Shown here: positions 26,316 to 34,141 of the stretch, one piece after another | Position numbering within the stretch: position 1 is the stretch's first letter | How the letters are laid out: every line of letters starts with the position of its first letter | Source: Gammaproteobacteria bacterium Milos-ODIII6 | GTDB taxonomy: Bacteria; Pseudomonadota; Gammaproteobacteria; Chromatiales; Chromatiaceae | Assembly: GCA_029228645.1 (NCBI GenBank) | Contig: JAPTHR010000002.1 | Span: forward strand, 248,001 to 312,000 | Length of the DNA: 64,000 nt | Reading direction: 5' to 3' | Notes under the pieces: generated by a model | Told to the model about the DNA's origin: nothing | The model's input: the letters and a program-made list of their open reading frames with translations, nothing else | Database searches by the model: none | Position numbers and translations under genes: made by a program

Positions 26316-26549
26316 TCATTCGGAGCTGTCAGTTGTTCCGCCCTCTGCGGCAGTTGCATCACCTGCTGATTGCACTGCAATTGCCATATCCACCCACTCG
26401 TTGTCAAAGAAGGTCGGCAATTTTGTTACGACGTCGTTGGCTGCCGCAGTCTCACCTGCAGCACTCGCTCCCGCGTGAGCTTGAGACATCCCCCCAAAAA
26501 ACAAAATAAAAAGCACAGAGAAAAGGATCTGCTTTTGATTGATTTTCAT
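26316..26549 (-). CDS. Small secreted protein, unknown function
   Basis: 77 residues with a classic signal peptide (basic start, hydrophobic core, 'SQAHAG' cleavage region) and an Ala/Thr/Glu-rich mature part of about 50 residues. It is AT-richer than the surroundings, like the lipoprotein gene 15 bases upstream, so the pair may be an acquired two-gene unit. No family is recognised. Confidence 0.5.
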   Translation of the reverse strand: MKINQKQILFSVLFILFFGGMSQAHAGASAAGETAAANDVVTKLPTFFDNEWVDMAIAVQSAGDATAAEGGTTDSSE

Positions 26550-26563
26550 ATTAAATCTCCAGT

Positions 26564-26908
26564 TTATTGATTCTTTTCGCTGATAAGATCCAAAAGTACC
26601 GTTCTAGTGGTTTTCTCTATGATTGGCTTGTAAGTTGACGAGGCGTGCTCATAGTGCTTATCCACTTTTTCGTGATACTTCCGGGCAAATACAAAGGCAT
26701 AATTCATCGCGTCACTTTCGCATGCCTGTATTGCAGCATCCACGCTTGCTCCACCCGCTGACAGGCCGTTGCCCAATGCCGCATTGTAGTTTTTGTTCAA
26801 GCACGAAAAGTAAGCATTCGAAGCATCCTCTTTCGTCATAACGGGATTGGTTTGGCAACCCGATAGGGCCAAGGCTGAACCGATGCCAATCAATAAGATC
26901 CTTTTCAT
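26564..26908 (-). CDS. Small lipoprotein, unknown function
   Basis: 114 residues from ATG 26908, chosen because GGAG lies about 9 bases upstream. The signal ends in the lipobox LSGC. The mature part is mostly helical with two Cys ('YFSCLNKNYNAALG', 'AIQACESDAMNYA') and a C-terminal charged stretch. It is AT-rich relative to the window average. It is probably co-transcribed with the small secreted protein gene that follows. Confidence 0.55.
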   Translation of the reverse strand: MKRILLIGIGSALALSGCQTNPVMTKEDASNAYFSCLNKNYNAALGNGLSAGGASVDAAIQACESDAMNYAFVFARKYHEKVDKHYEHASSTYKPIIEKTTRTVLLDLISEKNQ

Positions 26909-26976
26909 CTTTTTTACTCCATGATTTCCATTAATTAATCGACCCCATAAGGGGTCAACGACCAAACAGCGGTTTA

Positions 26977-27177
26977 GGGAACCTCTAAATACTCGTGAGC
27001 CAACAGCTTGAGCGCCAAATGCGCCAGCTCTTTGTTCCGAACCTTCACAACACCCCAAGGTGCCTTCTCTCGCGCAAGCGCGATTCACCTTGTAGCCTGC
27101 TATTACGTGCGGTTCGCGCCTCGATCTGGAACATTTGGCATCTCAATCTGAATTACCCAGAGTATTTAGAAGTCCCC
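26977..27177. mobile_element. 201-bp MITE-like element with imperfect 18-bp inverted ends
   Basis: The left end is gggaacctctaaatactc (26977-26994). Bases 27160-27177 are its reverse complement at 16 of 18 positions. 'GGGAACCTCT'-type ends are familiar from some IS5-like insertion sequences, so this is probably an internally deleted derivative. No transposase is present. The following 280 bases up to 27459 hold no gene that I can support. Confidence 0.55.
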
Positions 27178-27459
27178 TTTACTCTGCAATGGTGGCGCAT
27201 TCAGCGAACCGCCGGGACTCCAGGAGAAAGAGCGCACTGGCCGAACACTGTCGCATCCGAACCGGGGCCGAAAACGCCAACGACAGGAACATTCAGAAGA
27301 CCAGACTTTCATTGAATAAGGTTAAGACCAAACAGCATAAAAGTGCTCTTTTGGCCGATCATCGACCTTTATGATCATCCTTCAAGAATATTCACATCTG
27401 ACCATGCGAGGAGCAGTGGGCCTTCCGCCATTGGCCGGTTTAACATCCAGGGAAAACGA

Positions 27460-27485
27460 CAAAGCCGCCTCGATGGGCGGCTTTG
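27460..27485 (-). terminator. Rho-independent terminator for the 56-residue ORF
   Basis: A 9-bp perfect stem: aaagccgcc (27461-27469) with ggcggcttt (27476-27484) and a 6-base loop. On the minus strand it is followed by TCGTTTT. It lies about 35 bases beyond the stop of the ORF at 27519-27689, which supports that ORF being real. Confidence 0.6.
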
Positions 27486-27518
27486 CACTTTCTGCGCTGG
27501 GCAAGATCGGTTCCGGTA

Positions 27519-27689
27519 TCAGGGGACTCCGGTCTGCCTTTTAGTTCGCGGAGGGAATCCGGCATCCGCTCTTGAATCAAGGACTGGCGCCGGCTGATTT
27601 CTTCGCGCGATTTCATTCGTGATCGCCATGACATCTTCGATGCATGAGTGCTCTTTGGCGTAGGTTTCGGTTGGCATTGGAATTTTCAT
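27519..27689 (-). CDS. 56-residue small protein, unknown function
   Basis: The ATG at 27689 has a near-ideal Shine-Dalgarno (AGGAGG, about 10 bases upstream), and a terminator hairpin follows the stop. The peptide is mixed and soluble: an acidic N-terminal half with one Cys ('KEHSCIEDVMAITNEIARR') and a Pro/Arg-rich C-terminal half. No family is recognised. The combination of initiation and termination signals is the main evidence. Confidence 0.5.
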   Translation of the reverse strand: MKIPMPTETYAKEHSCIEDVMAITNEIARRNQPAPVLDSRADAGFPPRTKRQTGVP

Positions 27690-27975
27690 TTGGCGGCCCC
27701 TCCTTTACTCGAGATTCTCTGGCTGTGACACTCATGCAGGCGGCCCGGGAGATACACACTTAAGTCGCTTGAGGCACTGCCTTCACAAGCTATTCACGCT
27801 TTTTTCGATACCCACCCGCCTGCTGGGGAATTCGGCCTGTGGCCAACAAGCAGGCAAGGCGGGAACCGAACCGGCTCCTGGTCGTTGCGATATGCATGTC
27901 GGATAATTTCCGGGTAAATGATCCGGTGGGAAAGTCTGCCGAGAAGTCGGTGGCAAACAGAGAGGTGACAACCAT

Positions 27976-28230
27976 ATGCCAACTTACGATTATTTTTGCG
28001 AAACGAACGGCCAACGGGTCGAGGTCGCACATAAGATGTCGGAATCCATCAATTCCTGGGGCGAGCTCTGCCAGCGGGCTGGTATCGAGCCGGGCGAGAC
28101 CTCGCTGGATACCCCTGTACGCAAAGTGATTTCCGGAGGGGCAGTGATTGGCTCCTCCGCGCTCAAAAACCCTGAGCCACCACCATCCTGCGGCAGCGGT
28201 GGATGCGGCGGTGGCATGTGCGGCCTTTAG
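27976..28230 (+). CDS. FmdB-type zinc-ribbon domain protein
   Basis: 84 residues beginning 'MPTYDYFCETNGQRVEV', the standard opening of FmdB-like regulatory or zinc-ribbon proteins, and ending in a Gly/Cys tail (CGSGGCGGGMCGL). The first ribbon knuckle has only one Cys, so metal binding may use the C-terminal Cys cluster. Related genes are common in proteobacteria, often of unknown role. It stands alone, without an obvious operon. Confidence 0.7.
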   Translation: MPTYDYFCETNGQRVEVAHKMSESINSWGELCQRAGIEPGETSLDTPVRKVISGGAVIGSSALKNPEPPPSCGSGGCGGGMCGL

Positions 28231-28334
28231 GAGACCCGTGCCAGACGGGTGTTTGAACCTCCGCTTGCAGCCGGAGGCTTCGGGTTAGGCTCGGTCGGCC
28301 ATACGAAAGACTGCGGCTTCCTGTCAGCGCGAAT

Positions 28335-28820
28335 TCAGGTCCGGTTTTTCTCTGCCGATTTTGCTGCCAGTATCCTGGCTGCGACCAATTGCGCGGCCTT
28401 GATCTGTGCCGCTCTCACCTGCGCGGCCCTCACCCTGGCGGCCATGTAATTCTGCGCCTGCCTCTGCGCGGCCCTGATTTGCGCGACCCTGACCCGCGCC
28501 GCCATGCGTTCAGCCGCGCTGATCTGTGCGGCTCTCACTTTTGCCGCGCTGACCCTGGCCGCCATGCGCTCCGCCGCTATCATCTGCGCTGCTCTGATCT
28601 GAGCCGCCCTGACCCGGGCTGCCATGTGTTCAGCCGCCTTCATTCTGGCCGCCTGGACCCTTGCGGCATGCACTTCACTGGCCTTCCGGCTCACTGCCTC
28701 GATCTGCGCGCCTCCAGCCCGGGCCTGCCTGGCGTTTTCCGCCGGCTGGGGGAGCGTGCTCGCCGAGGCACTCATGGAAACGGCCGTGATGACAGTAGCT
28801 GCTATCAGAAGTGATTTCAT
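28335..28820 (-). CDS. Secreted Ala/Arg-rich protein with continuous five-residue repeats
   Basis: 161 residues. The signal peptide ends near 'SMSASAST'. From about residue 50 to 155 the chain is an almost unbroken series of five-residue units of the form A-(R/Q/K/E)-(V/I)-x-A (AQIRA, ARVSA, AKVRA, AQVRA, AQIKA). This has the A-x-(I/V/L)-x-x frame of pentapeptide-repeat beta-helices, but Gln/Arg replaces Asp/Asn and the net charge is strongly positive. An Ala-rich helix is the alternative. GAGG is about 6 bases before the ATG. I know no characterised equivalent. Confidence 0.6.
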   Translation of the reverse strand: MKSLLIAATVITAVSMSASASTLPQPAENARQARAGGAQIEAVSRKASEVHAARVQAARMKAAEHMAARVRAAQIRAAQMIAAERMAARVSAAKVRAAQISAAERMAARVRVAQIRAAQRQAQNYMAARVRAAQVRAAQIKAAQLVAARILAAKSAEKNRT

Positions 28821-28981
28821 TTATGCCTCGGTGCAGGAGTTGTGAAAGGTTCTCGATTAACCCTTTAAAGTAGACGATCGGGCCAGACGTGCAAGCTGCA
28901 CGGCTCGATTGCTGGCCGCTCGCCGGAACGAACAGCCCGGACCCAGCGCTGTTTATCCGTGCGCGCCGGGCCGGGACGATC

Positions 28982-29509
28982 CTACATGTCACTGACGCGC
29001 CGCCCAAAGACCCGCACCTGCTCCCAATCCGTGAACTCCACCGCGGCCTCGGGATCGGTCGGCCCCTTGGTGATCCACATGATCAACCTGATGATGTTGC
29101 GGTCGAAGAAACCGTAGCGTGGGTAATCGATCTTGCCGGCGAACACCGCAGCCAGCCTGGGCTGCCAGGCTATCTGCTCTAGAAAGCGCTTCAGGTAGGG
29201 GTTGGTCTGCGGCGTGTTTCTGGCCGGCTTCCGCGCGACCGCATTGACCGAGAAGAATGCCGTCGGCCGGCTGTCGAGAAGCTGTCGGTTGCGCTCGATG
29301 AAGGCGCCGACGTTCGGCCGATGCTTGCCATAGCGGATGCTGGCGCCCATCACGACCTTGTCGAACGGCTCCAGTCCCACCGCCGCCTCGTTGTCGAAGG
29401 AACTCAGGGTCACCTCGTGGCCCTGCGCCTGCAGGGTCTGCTGGAGGTTCTCGCAGATGGTCCGGGTGTGGCCATCGACGGTCGAGAAAAGAATGAGGAT
29501 CCGGGCCAT
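28982..29509 (-). CDS. hemG: Flavodoxin-domain protoporphyrinogen IX dehydrogenase (HemG-like)
   Basis: 175 residues from ATG 29509. It has a flavodoxin fold with the FMN-binding start 'ILFSTVDGHTRTICENL' and the HemG-specific 'VVMGASIRYGKHRPNV', 'FFSVNAVARKP' and 'PRYGFFDRNIIRLIMWITKGPTDP'-like segments. HemG oxidises protoporphyrinogen IX with a quinone acceptor, the penultimate step of haem synthesis. That fits the need for haem of the 12-haem cytochrome elsewhere in the window. Length is normal for the family. Confidence 0.85.
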   Translation of the reverse strand: MARILILFSTVDGHTRTICENLQQTLQAQGHEVTLSSFDNEAAVGLEPFDKVVMGASIRYGKHRPNVGAFIERNRQLLDSRPTAFFSVNAVARKPARNTPQTNPYLKRFLEQIAWQPRLAAVFAGKIDYPRYGFFDRNIIRLIMWITKGPTDPEAAVEFTDWEQVRVFGRRVSDM

Positions 29510-29696
29510 TTGTTCAGGGTTTGTTGGGTCAGATGGTGAAAGCCTGCGCGCCCGACAACGTAGCGCATGGTTCTGGCGATGCCGGTCACGCGGCGAGGGT
29601 GTCGATAAACGCGGCACGTCGATTGCCACCACTATTGTATCCGCCCCATCGGCGAACAGAAATGCCGGCGCGCAGCGGGATGTGCGGCGGGGTTGA

Positions 29697-29858
29697 TCAG
29701 AGCGGCTCGCTTCCCCGCGCGCAGGGAGCGGCTATTTCCTCCTTGCTCGGGGCGGTCGCCTGGCTGGTCACCGAGGTCGCCTCGGCCGCCAAGGCGTCGG
29801 TCGCCCAGAGAACCAGCATGCCTATCATCAGCACCCAGAGAAGCCGTCTTCTGATCAT
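29697..29858 (-). CDS. Small secreted peptide downstream of ycbK-like gene
   Basis: 53 residues: a basic start (MIRRRLL), a hydrophobic core and a likely cleavage site at 'DALAAE', leaving a mature peptide of about 28 residues with one Cys. It begins 92 bases after the YcbK-like stop on the same strand. Shine-Dalgarno is weak. Function unknown. Confidence 0.4.
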   Translation of the reverse strand: MIRRRLLWVLMIGMLVLWATDALAAEATSVTSQATAPSKEEIAAPCARGSEPL

Positions 29859-29950
29859 TAGCTTGATATCCGCTGTTCGGGAAAAAGAAAAAACACAGTC
29901 GCCAGAAACGTCAGATCGACAAAAAAACCGGTGCCCCGGCCGGCAGCGTC

Positions 29951-30916
29951 TCAACGCCCCCAGCGGGCGCGGTAGCCGCGTGCATCGATATGCACGAAGG
30001 GGCCATGCGCGGCCGTGGCGCGGTAACTGGCCAGGCCGCCGGTCAGGGCGGCCCATCGCGCCTTGCCTTTCCAACCTTCATTCACGATGTCGTAAAGGTA
30101 GTTGGCGTCGCCCTTGTCCAGGCGTCCGTCTCCGTTGAGGTCATCCATCACTCCGTCTTTTGGAGCAACATCGATATAGATATCCGCGGCGCCACCGTAG
30201 AGATGACGCGAGGAAGTGGTCCGGTTGCCGATCGAGCGGTTGTACCAGGGGGTGCGGAAGCCGCTCATCACGACGAAGGAGTCGGTGCGGATGCCTTTGC
30301 GATTGACCAGGGCCAACAGCTGTTCCAGCTTGATCAGCAGCTCCGGGCGCAGCACCAGGTACTTGGGCCAGCCCGATGCCTGCTTGCACAGGAACTGCCC
30401 CAGGGTGAAATGCGGCGAGACCTGCAGCCTGCGCATCTCCGGGCTGACCTCGATGAAACCCCGGGGGGGGCGATACGTGGCCAGCCCCTTGAACGGCTTG
30501 CGCGCATACTCGCCGATCCGGTAGTCGCCGAGCCACTCGTCCTCAATATCACTCGCCGGGCGCATGACGAAGATCTCGAGGCGCATGCTCTGCCTGCCGT
30601 GCCTCAGCACGATCGGGTAATGGCCCACCTGCGCCGGCGCCAGCCAGTTCCATCCGCTCGTGGTCTCGCGCGCCAGACCGGCGTCGGCCTCCAGTTCCAG
30701 CCTGATGCCGGCCCTGAGCTCGAGGTTCTCGCCCGGCAGCAAGAACAGGGCGAACACCCGGTAGGGTATCTCCAGGCCATTCGCCAGAATGGTGAAACGG
30801 GACTCGCCGCTATCGAACTCCGCGCTCCCTGCCTGCAGGGGCATGCCGACAAGCAGCAGGCAAACCACGGCAAACCGGCGGGCATATCGACTGCAGCTGT
30901 CCAACAGGCACTTCAT
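29951..30916 (-). CDS. YcbK-like DUF882 / M15-type peptidase with an EF-hand-like insert
   Basis: 321 residues. A signal peptide (about 1-32) and a 100-residue beta-rich N-domain are followed by the M15/DUF882 metallopeptidase fold: 'VVMSGFRTPWYN', 'SSRHLYGGAADIYI' (His and Asp zinc ligands) and 'GPFVHIDARG'. Between them sits an Asp-rich loop, 'DLNGDGRLDKGDA', that matches an EF-hand/dockerin calcium site and is not usual in YcbK. The ATG overlaps the L,D-transpeptidase stop (ATGA, 30913-30916), recalling the neighbouring ycbB-ycbK of E. coli. It is probably a murein endopeptidase of the periplasm. Confidence 0.8.
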   Translation of the reverse strand: MKCLLDSCSRYARRFAVVCLLLVGMPLQAGSAEFDSGESRFTILANGLEIPYRVFALFLLPGENLELRAGIRLELEADAGLARETTSGWNWLAPAQVGHYPIVLRHGRQSMRLEIFVMRPASDIEDEWLGDYRIGEYARKPFKGLATYRPPRGFIEVSPEMRRLQVSPHFTLGQFLCKQASGWPKYLVLRPELLIKLEQLLALVNRKGIRTDSFVVMSGFRTPWYNRSIGNRTTSSRHLYGGAADIYIDVAPKDGVMDDLNGDGRLDKGDANYLYDIVNEGWKGKARWAALTGGLASYRATAAHGPFVHIDARGYRARWGR

Positions 30917-32559
30917 CGTGCACCGACCGCCGCCGGTTGTGGTGGCGGGGCCGCCAGGGCAGCCGACAGGCGGGCGTCGCGCTGATATATGTCGTTGATC
31001 AGGCGCAGCGAGCCATCCGGATCCACCACCGCGGTGAAATACAGAATATGCACCGGCACCCGGGCCGGCAGGTCGACCCGGGTCTCCTCGCCGCCTGCGA
31101 CCGCCTCGTCGATGCGGCTGCGCGGCCATCCGGGCGTCTGTGCCAGGAGCCATTCGCTCAGGCCGAGCGCATCCGCGACGCGCACGCAGCCGGAGGAGAA
31201 GGCGCGCTCGGAGCGCTCGAACAACTCCTGCGCCGGCGTGTCGTGCAGGTAGACGTTGTGCTTGTTGGGCAACATGATCTTTACCTTTCCCAGGGCGTTC
31301 AGAGGCCCGGGCCGCTGACGCAGACGAAAGGGAAAATCCGCCTCGCTGTAGTCCGCCCAATCGATGCCTGCCGGATCCACCCTGCGCCCATTCCTGTCCA
31401 ACACATCGAAACCCAGCCGCTGCACGCTGGCCGGGTCCTTGTTGAACGCCGGCAGCTTGTCCAGGCGCGCCAGGTTGTGCGGCGTCTCCCACCAGGGGTT
31501 GAAAATCAGGTAGCCGATCCGGTCGGAAAATATCGGGGTCTTGCGATAGGTTCGACCCACGATCACGTCATGCCGGCGCTCGACCCGCCCATCGTGGCGT
31601 GCCTCGAGGCGATAGTCCGCGATATTGACGCGCACGTGCCGCCTTCCGAGGTCATCGGGTAACCAGCGCCAACGCTCCAGATTGGCGCGGATCTGTTCGA
31701 CACGATCGCTTGGCCGCTTGTTGAGTTCGCGCAGGGTCGCCGGGCCGACCACGCCATCGGCCTCCAGGCCCTTGCGGCGCTGAAAGGCCGCCACCGCCGC
31801 CTCGGTTGCGGCATCGAACACCTCGGGATCGCCACCACCCGGCGCGAGGAAGCCGGTTGCACGCAGGCGTACGCGCAGATCCCTGACCCTCGGGCCACGC
31901 TCACCCAGCTTGAGGGCAGGCCCGGCGGGTATCGGCTCCCAGCCGCCTTCCGCCGCGGCCTCGCGATACATGGCCAGGGCCCGTTTCAGAACCTGGTACC
32001 CGGGCGCATCCGGCGCCAGCTCCTGCAGACTGGCAGCAATACGCCCCGTGCCCAGGGCCTGCTCGAGGTAGGCGACCAGGTCACGCTCACGCCGGTTGGC
32101 GGTCCAGTCCGGCTCCACCGAGACCGGATCCACGCGCCCCTCGAGCAAATGCGCCGCGAGCGTCAGGTAGGTGTCGGTCGCCAGCAGCTCGAGCTCCACG
32201 GAATCAGCAGATGCGGCCGCGGCCTGCATCGCAGCGAGATGGTAGTCAGCTGGCGAAAGGCCATGTTCCTCGACCCGGGACACGGCGGCGAGGAGTGCCG
32301 CGAGATGGGATCCAGCGCCTCTCCCGGACCAGGCCGGCCGGTAGTCACGCGCGCGGTAAAAACGCCGCAGCGCGGCCTGCGCGCGCAGCGATTCGCCGCG
32401 GACCACGGGCGGCGTGGCCTCCACCCGCTGGCGCATGCGCTGCTGCATCTCATTCGCCGCCACCGGCCAGGCCGCCGCAAGCACGGCGAGCACGAGCAGC
32501 GCCCGTGCAAGACCCGCAGGCAGAAACCCTCTTTCAAAGCGCAAACCAGCAACCTCCAT
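30913..32559 (-). CDS. L,D-transpeptidase of the YcbB/LdtD type
   Basis: 548 residues: signal/anchor (about 15-35), a scaffold domain, a PG_binding_1 domain (about 215-275, 'AAVAAFQRRKGLEADGVVG') and a YkuD catalytic domain (about 295-510). The active site is 'SERAFSSGCVRV' with Cys458 and the conserved His in 'NVYLHDTP'. It makes 3-3 crosslinks in peptidoglycan and is carbapenem-sensitive but resistant to most other beta-lactams. It is followed with a 4-base overlap by the YcbK-like peptidase gene, so synthesis and trimming enzymes are co-produced. Confidence 0.88.
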   Translation of the reverse strand: MEVAGLRFERGFLPAGLARALLVLAVLAAAWPVAANEMQQRMRQRVEATPPVVRGESLRAQAALRRFYRARDYRPAWSGRGAGSHLAALLAAVSRVEEHGLSPADYHLAAMQAAAASADSVELELLATDTYLTLAAHLLEGRVDPVSVEPDWTANRRERDLVAYLEQALGTGRIAASLQELAPDAPGYQVLKRALAMYREAAAEGGWEPIPAGPALKLGERGPRVRDLRVRLRATGFLAPGGGDPEVFDAATEAAVAAFQRRKGLEADGVVGPATLRELNKRPSDRVEQIRANLERWRWLPDDLGRRHVRVNIADYRLEARHDGRVERRHDVIVGRTYRKTPIFSDRIGYLIFNPWWETPHNLARLDKLPAFNKDPASVQRLGFDVLDRNGRRVDPAGIDWADYSEADFPFRLRQRPGPLNALGKVKIMLPNKHNVYLHDTPAQELFERSERAFSSGCVRVADALGLSEWLLAQTPGWPRSRIDEAVAGGEETRVDLPARVPVHILYFTAVVDPDGSLRLINDIYQRDARLSAALAAPPPQPAAVGAR

Positions 32560-32584
32560 TCAGCACTTCACCCGGGTCGGCATC

Positions 32585-33343
32585 TCAGTCAAGGTCCGAC
32601 TCCCTGGGGCCGCGCAGGTGCACCGGCTCGACCCGCCGGCGACGGCGCAGCCGCAGGTTGAGCATCTCGACGGCGAGCGAGAAGGCGATCGCGAAGTAGA
32701 GATAACCCTTGGGGATATGGAAACCCATGCCCTCCGCGGTCAGGGCGGTGCCGATCAGCACCAGGAAGCTGAGGGCCAGCATCTTCACGGTCGGGTGGCG
32801 CTCGACGAAGTCCCCGATGGGGCGCGCCGCCCAGAGCATGACCCCAATGGCGATGACGATGGCGGCGACCATGACCGGCACCTGTTCGGCCAGGCCGACT
32901 GCCGTGATCACCGAATCGAGCGAGAAGATGATGTCGATGACTCCGATCTGCGCGACCACGCCCCAGAAGCTGGCGGCCTTCACCCCCGCCTCGGCCTGCT
33001 CCTTCGGCCCCTCCAGCGAATCGTGGATCTCGAGCGAGGCCTTGGCGATCAGGAACAGGCCGCCGCCCAGCAGGATCAGGTCGCGCCCTGACACGGCGTG
33101 CTCGAACACATGAAACCACGGCTCGGTCAGGCGCATCACCCACGCGATCGAGAGCAGCAGCAGTATCCGGCTCACCAGCGCCACGCCGAGACCCAGGCGA
33201 CGCGCCCGCTCGCGCTGCGACTCCGGCAGGCGGCTCGCCAGCAAGGCGATGAAGATGATGTTGTCGATCCCGAGCACGATCTCGAGCACGGTCAGGGTCA
33301 ACAGGGCGATCCAGGCATTGGGATCGGTCAGTAGTTCAATCAT
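32585..33343 (-). CDS. TerC-family integral membrane protein (YgdQ type)
   Basis: 252 residues with seven hydrophobic helices. The first, 'LTLTVLEIVLGIDNIIFIALL', and the fifth, 'IDIIFSLDSVITAVGLA', carry the paired Asp residues of the TerC family, thought to move Mn2+ or Ca2+. The C-terminus is a short basic tail. It lies 25 bases upstream of the L,D-transpeptidase on the same strand and may be co-transcribed. TerC proteins are linked to metal loading of exported enzymes; the substrate here is inferred. Confidence 0.83.
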   Translation of the reverse strand: MIELLTDPNAWIALLTLTVLEIVLGIDNIIFIALLASRLPESQRERARRLGLGVALVSRILLLLSIAWVMRLTEPWFHVFEHAVSGRDLILLGGGLFLIAKASLEIHDSLEGPKEQAEAGVKAASFWGVVAQIGVIDIIFSLDSVITAVGLAEQVPVMVAAIVIAIGVMLWAARPIGDFVERHPTVKMLALSFLVLIGTALTAEGMGFHIPKGYLYFAIAFSLAVEMLNLRLRRRRRVEPVHLRGPRESDLD

Positions 33344-33542
33344 GATACTTCCTGGTTACTTCGCGGTGGCGCGGATGCCTCACGGCACAACGCCAGGAGG
33401 ATCTTCAGGACTGTGCAAGCGGAGGGCATAAGCCGGCAACAGGGACTATTCTGCCGCAAGATCCCGCTCCGACGAAGTGTAGGACCCGAGGCGCTTGTCT
33501 CAGGTCACATTGAAGGCTTGGTTCAGGTCGCTGAAGCCGCCA

Positions 33543-33658
33543 TCAAACCCTGCCCAAGACGGGGAAGAGCTGGCGCAGCCCATTCGCGATGACTTCCACC
33601 GCTCGACAATCACCAGCAGGGCGGTGAACAGGCGCGAATATTCGGTCCAGTGCTGCAT
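33543..33658 (-). pseudogene. marC relic with most of the gene deleted
   Basis: From ATG 33658, preceded by a good GAGGAA site, the first 20 or so residues ('YSRLFTALLVIV') match the start of MarC/UPF0056 membrane proteins. The frame then jumps: in another frame, 'EVIANGLRQLFPVLGRV' and a stop at 33543-33545 match the MarC C-terminus. About 160-170 residues are therefore missing and the two ends are joined out of frame. The rest of the 33344-33727 gap shows no gene. Confidence 0.6.
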
Positions 33659-33727
33659 TGCGATTCCTCTCTTGCATCACCCGCATCGGGCGCGGCAGAC
33701 GCAGGCAGGGTTGCGCGAAAACTTCTT

Positions 33728-34141
33728 CTAACGCCTCAGATGGTCGAGGCGGCGCACGAAATCACTCATCACGATGCGGTACAGCTCGTCGCCGAGGTAG
33801 GCATCCTCGACGCCGGCATCGATCGAGGGGTTGTCGTTGATCTCGATGATCACGGCGCGCTCCCCGCTGACCTTGATGTCCACGCCGAACGAGCCGTCGC
33901 CGACCAGCCGGGCGGCACGGGTCGCGATGCGGATGATCTCGCGCGGCACGAACTGCACCCCGACCGTCTCGGACTTGCCGCTGCGGTGGCTGCGGGCTTC
34001 GTGGTTATAGGTCTGCCAGTGCCCGCGCGCCATGTGGTACTTGCAGGCATAGATGGGACGTTGGTTGAGGATGCCGATATGCCAGTCGTAATCGGTCGGC
34101 ATGAACTCCTGCAAAAGCAGGATTGCGGAGCGCCGGAACAT
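33728..34141 (-). pseudogene. C-terminal fragment of a RimK-like ATP-grasp ligase
   Basis: About 135 residues corresponding to the last third of RimK-family ATP-grasp enzymes: 'LLLQEFMPTDYDWHIG', 'SFGVDIKVSGERAVIIEINDNPSID' (Mg-binding Glu and Asn) and the C-terminal helix. The N-terminal and central ATP-binding parts are missing. Similarity ends abruptly at about 34130, exactly where a C39-like gene fragment begins on the other strand. No good start codon or Shine-Dalgarno is present. Confidence 0.72.

Noticed and set aside
28389-28814. Plus-strand Cys-rich repeat ORF opposite the Ala/Arg-repeat protein
   Set aside because: The minus-strand frame has a signal peptide, ribosome site and start; the plus-strand frame is its mirror image.
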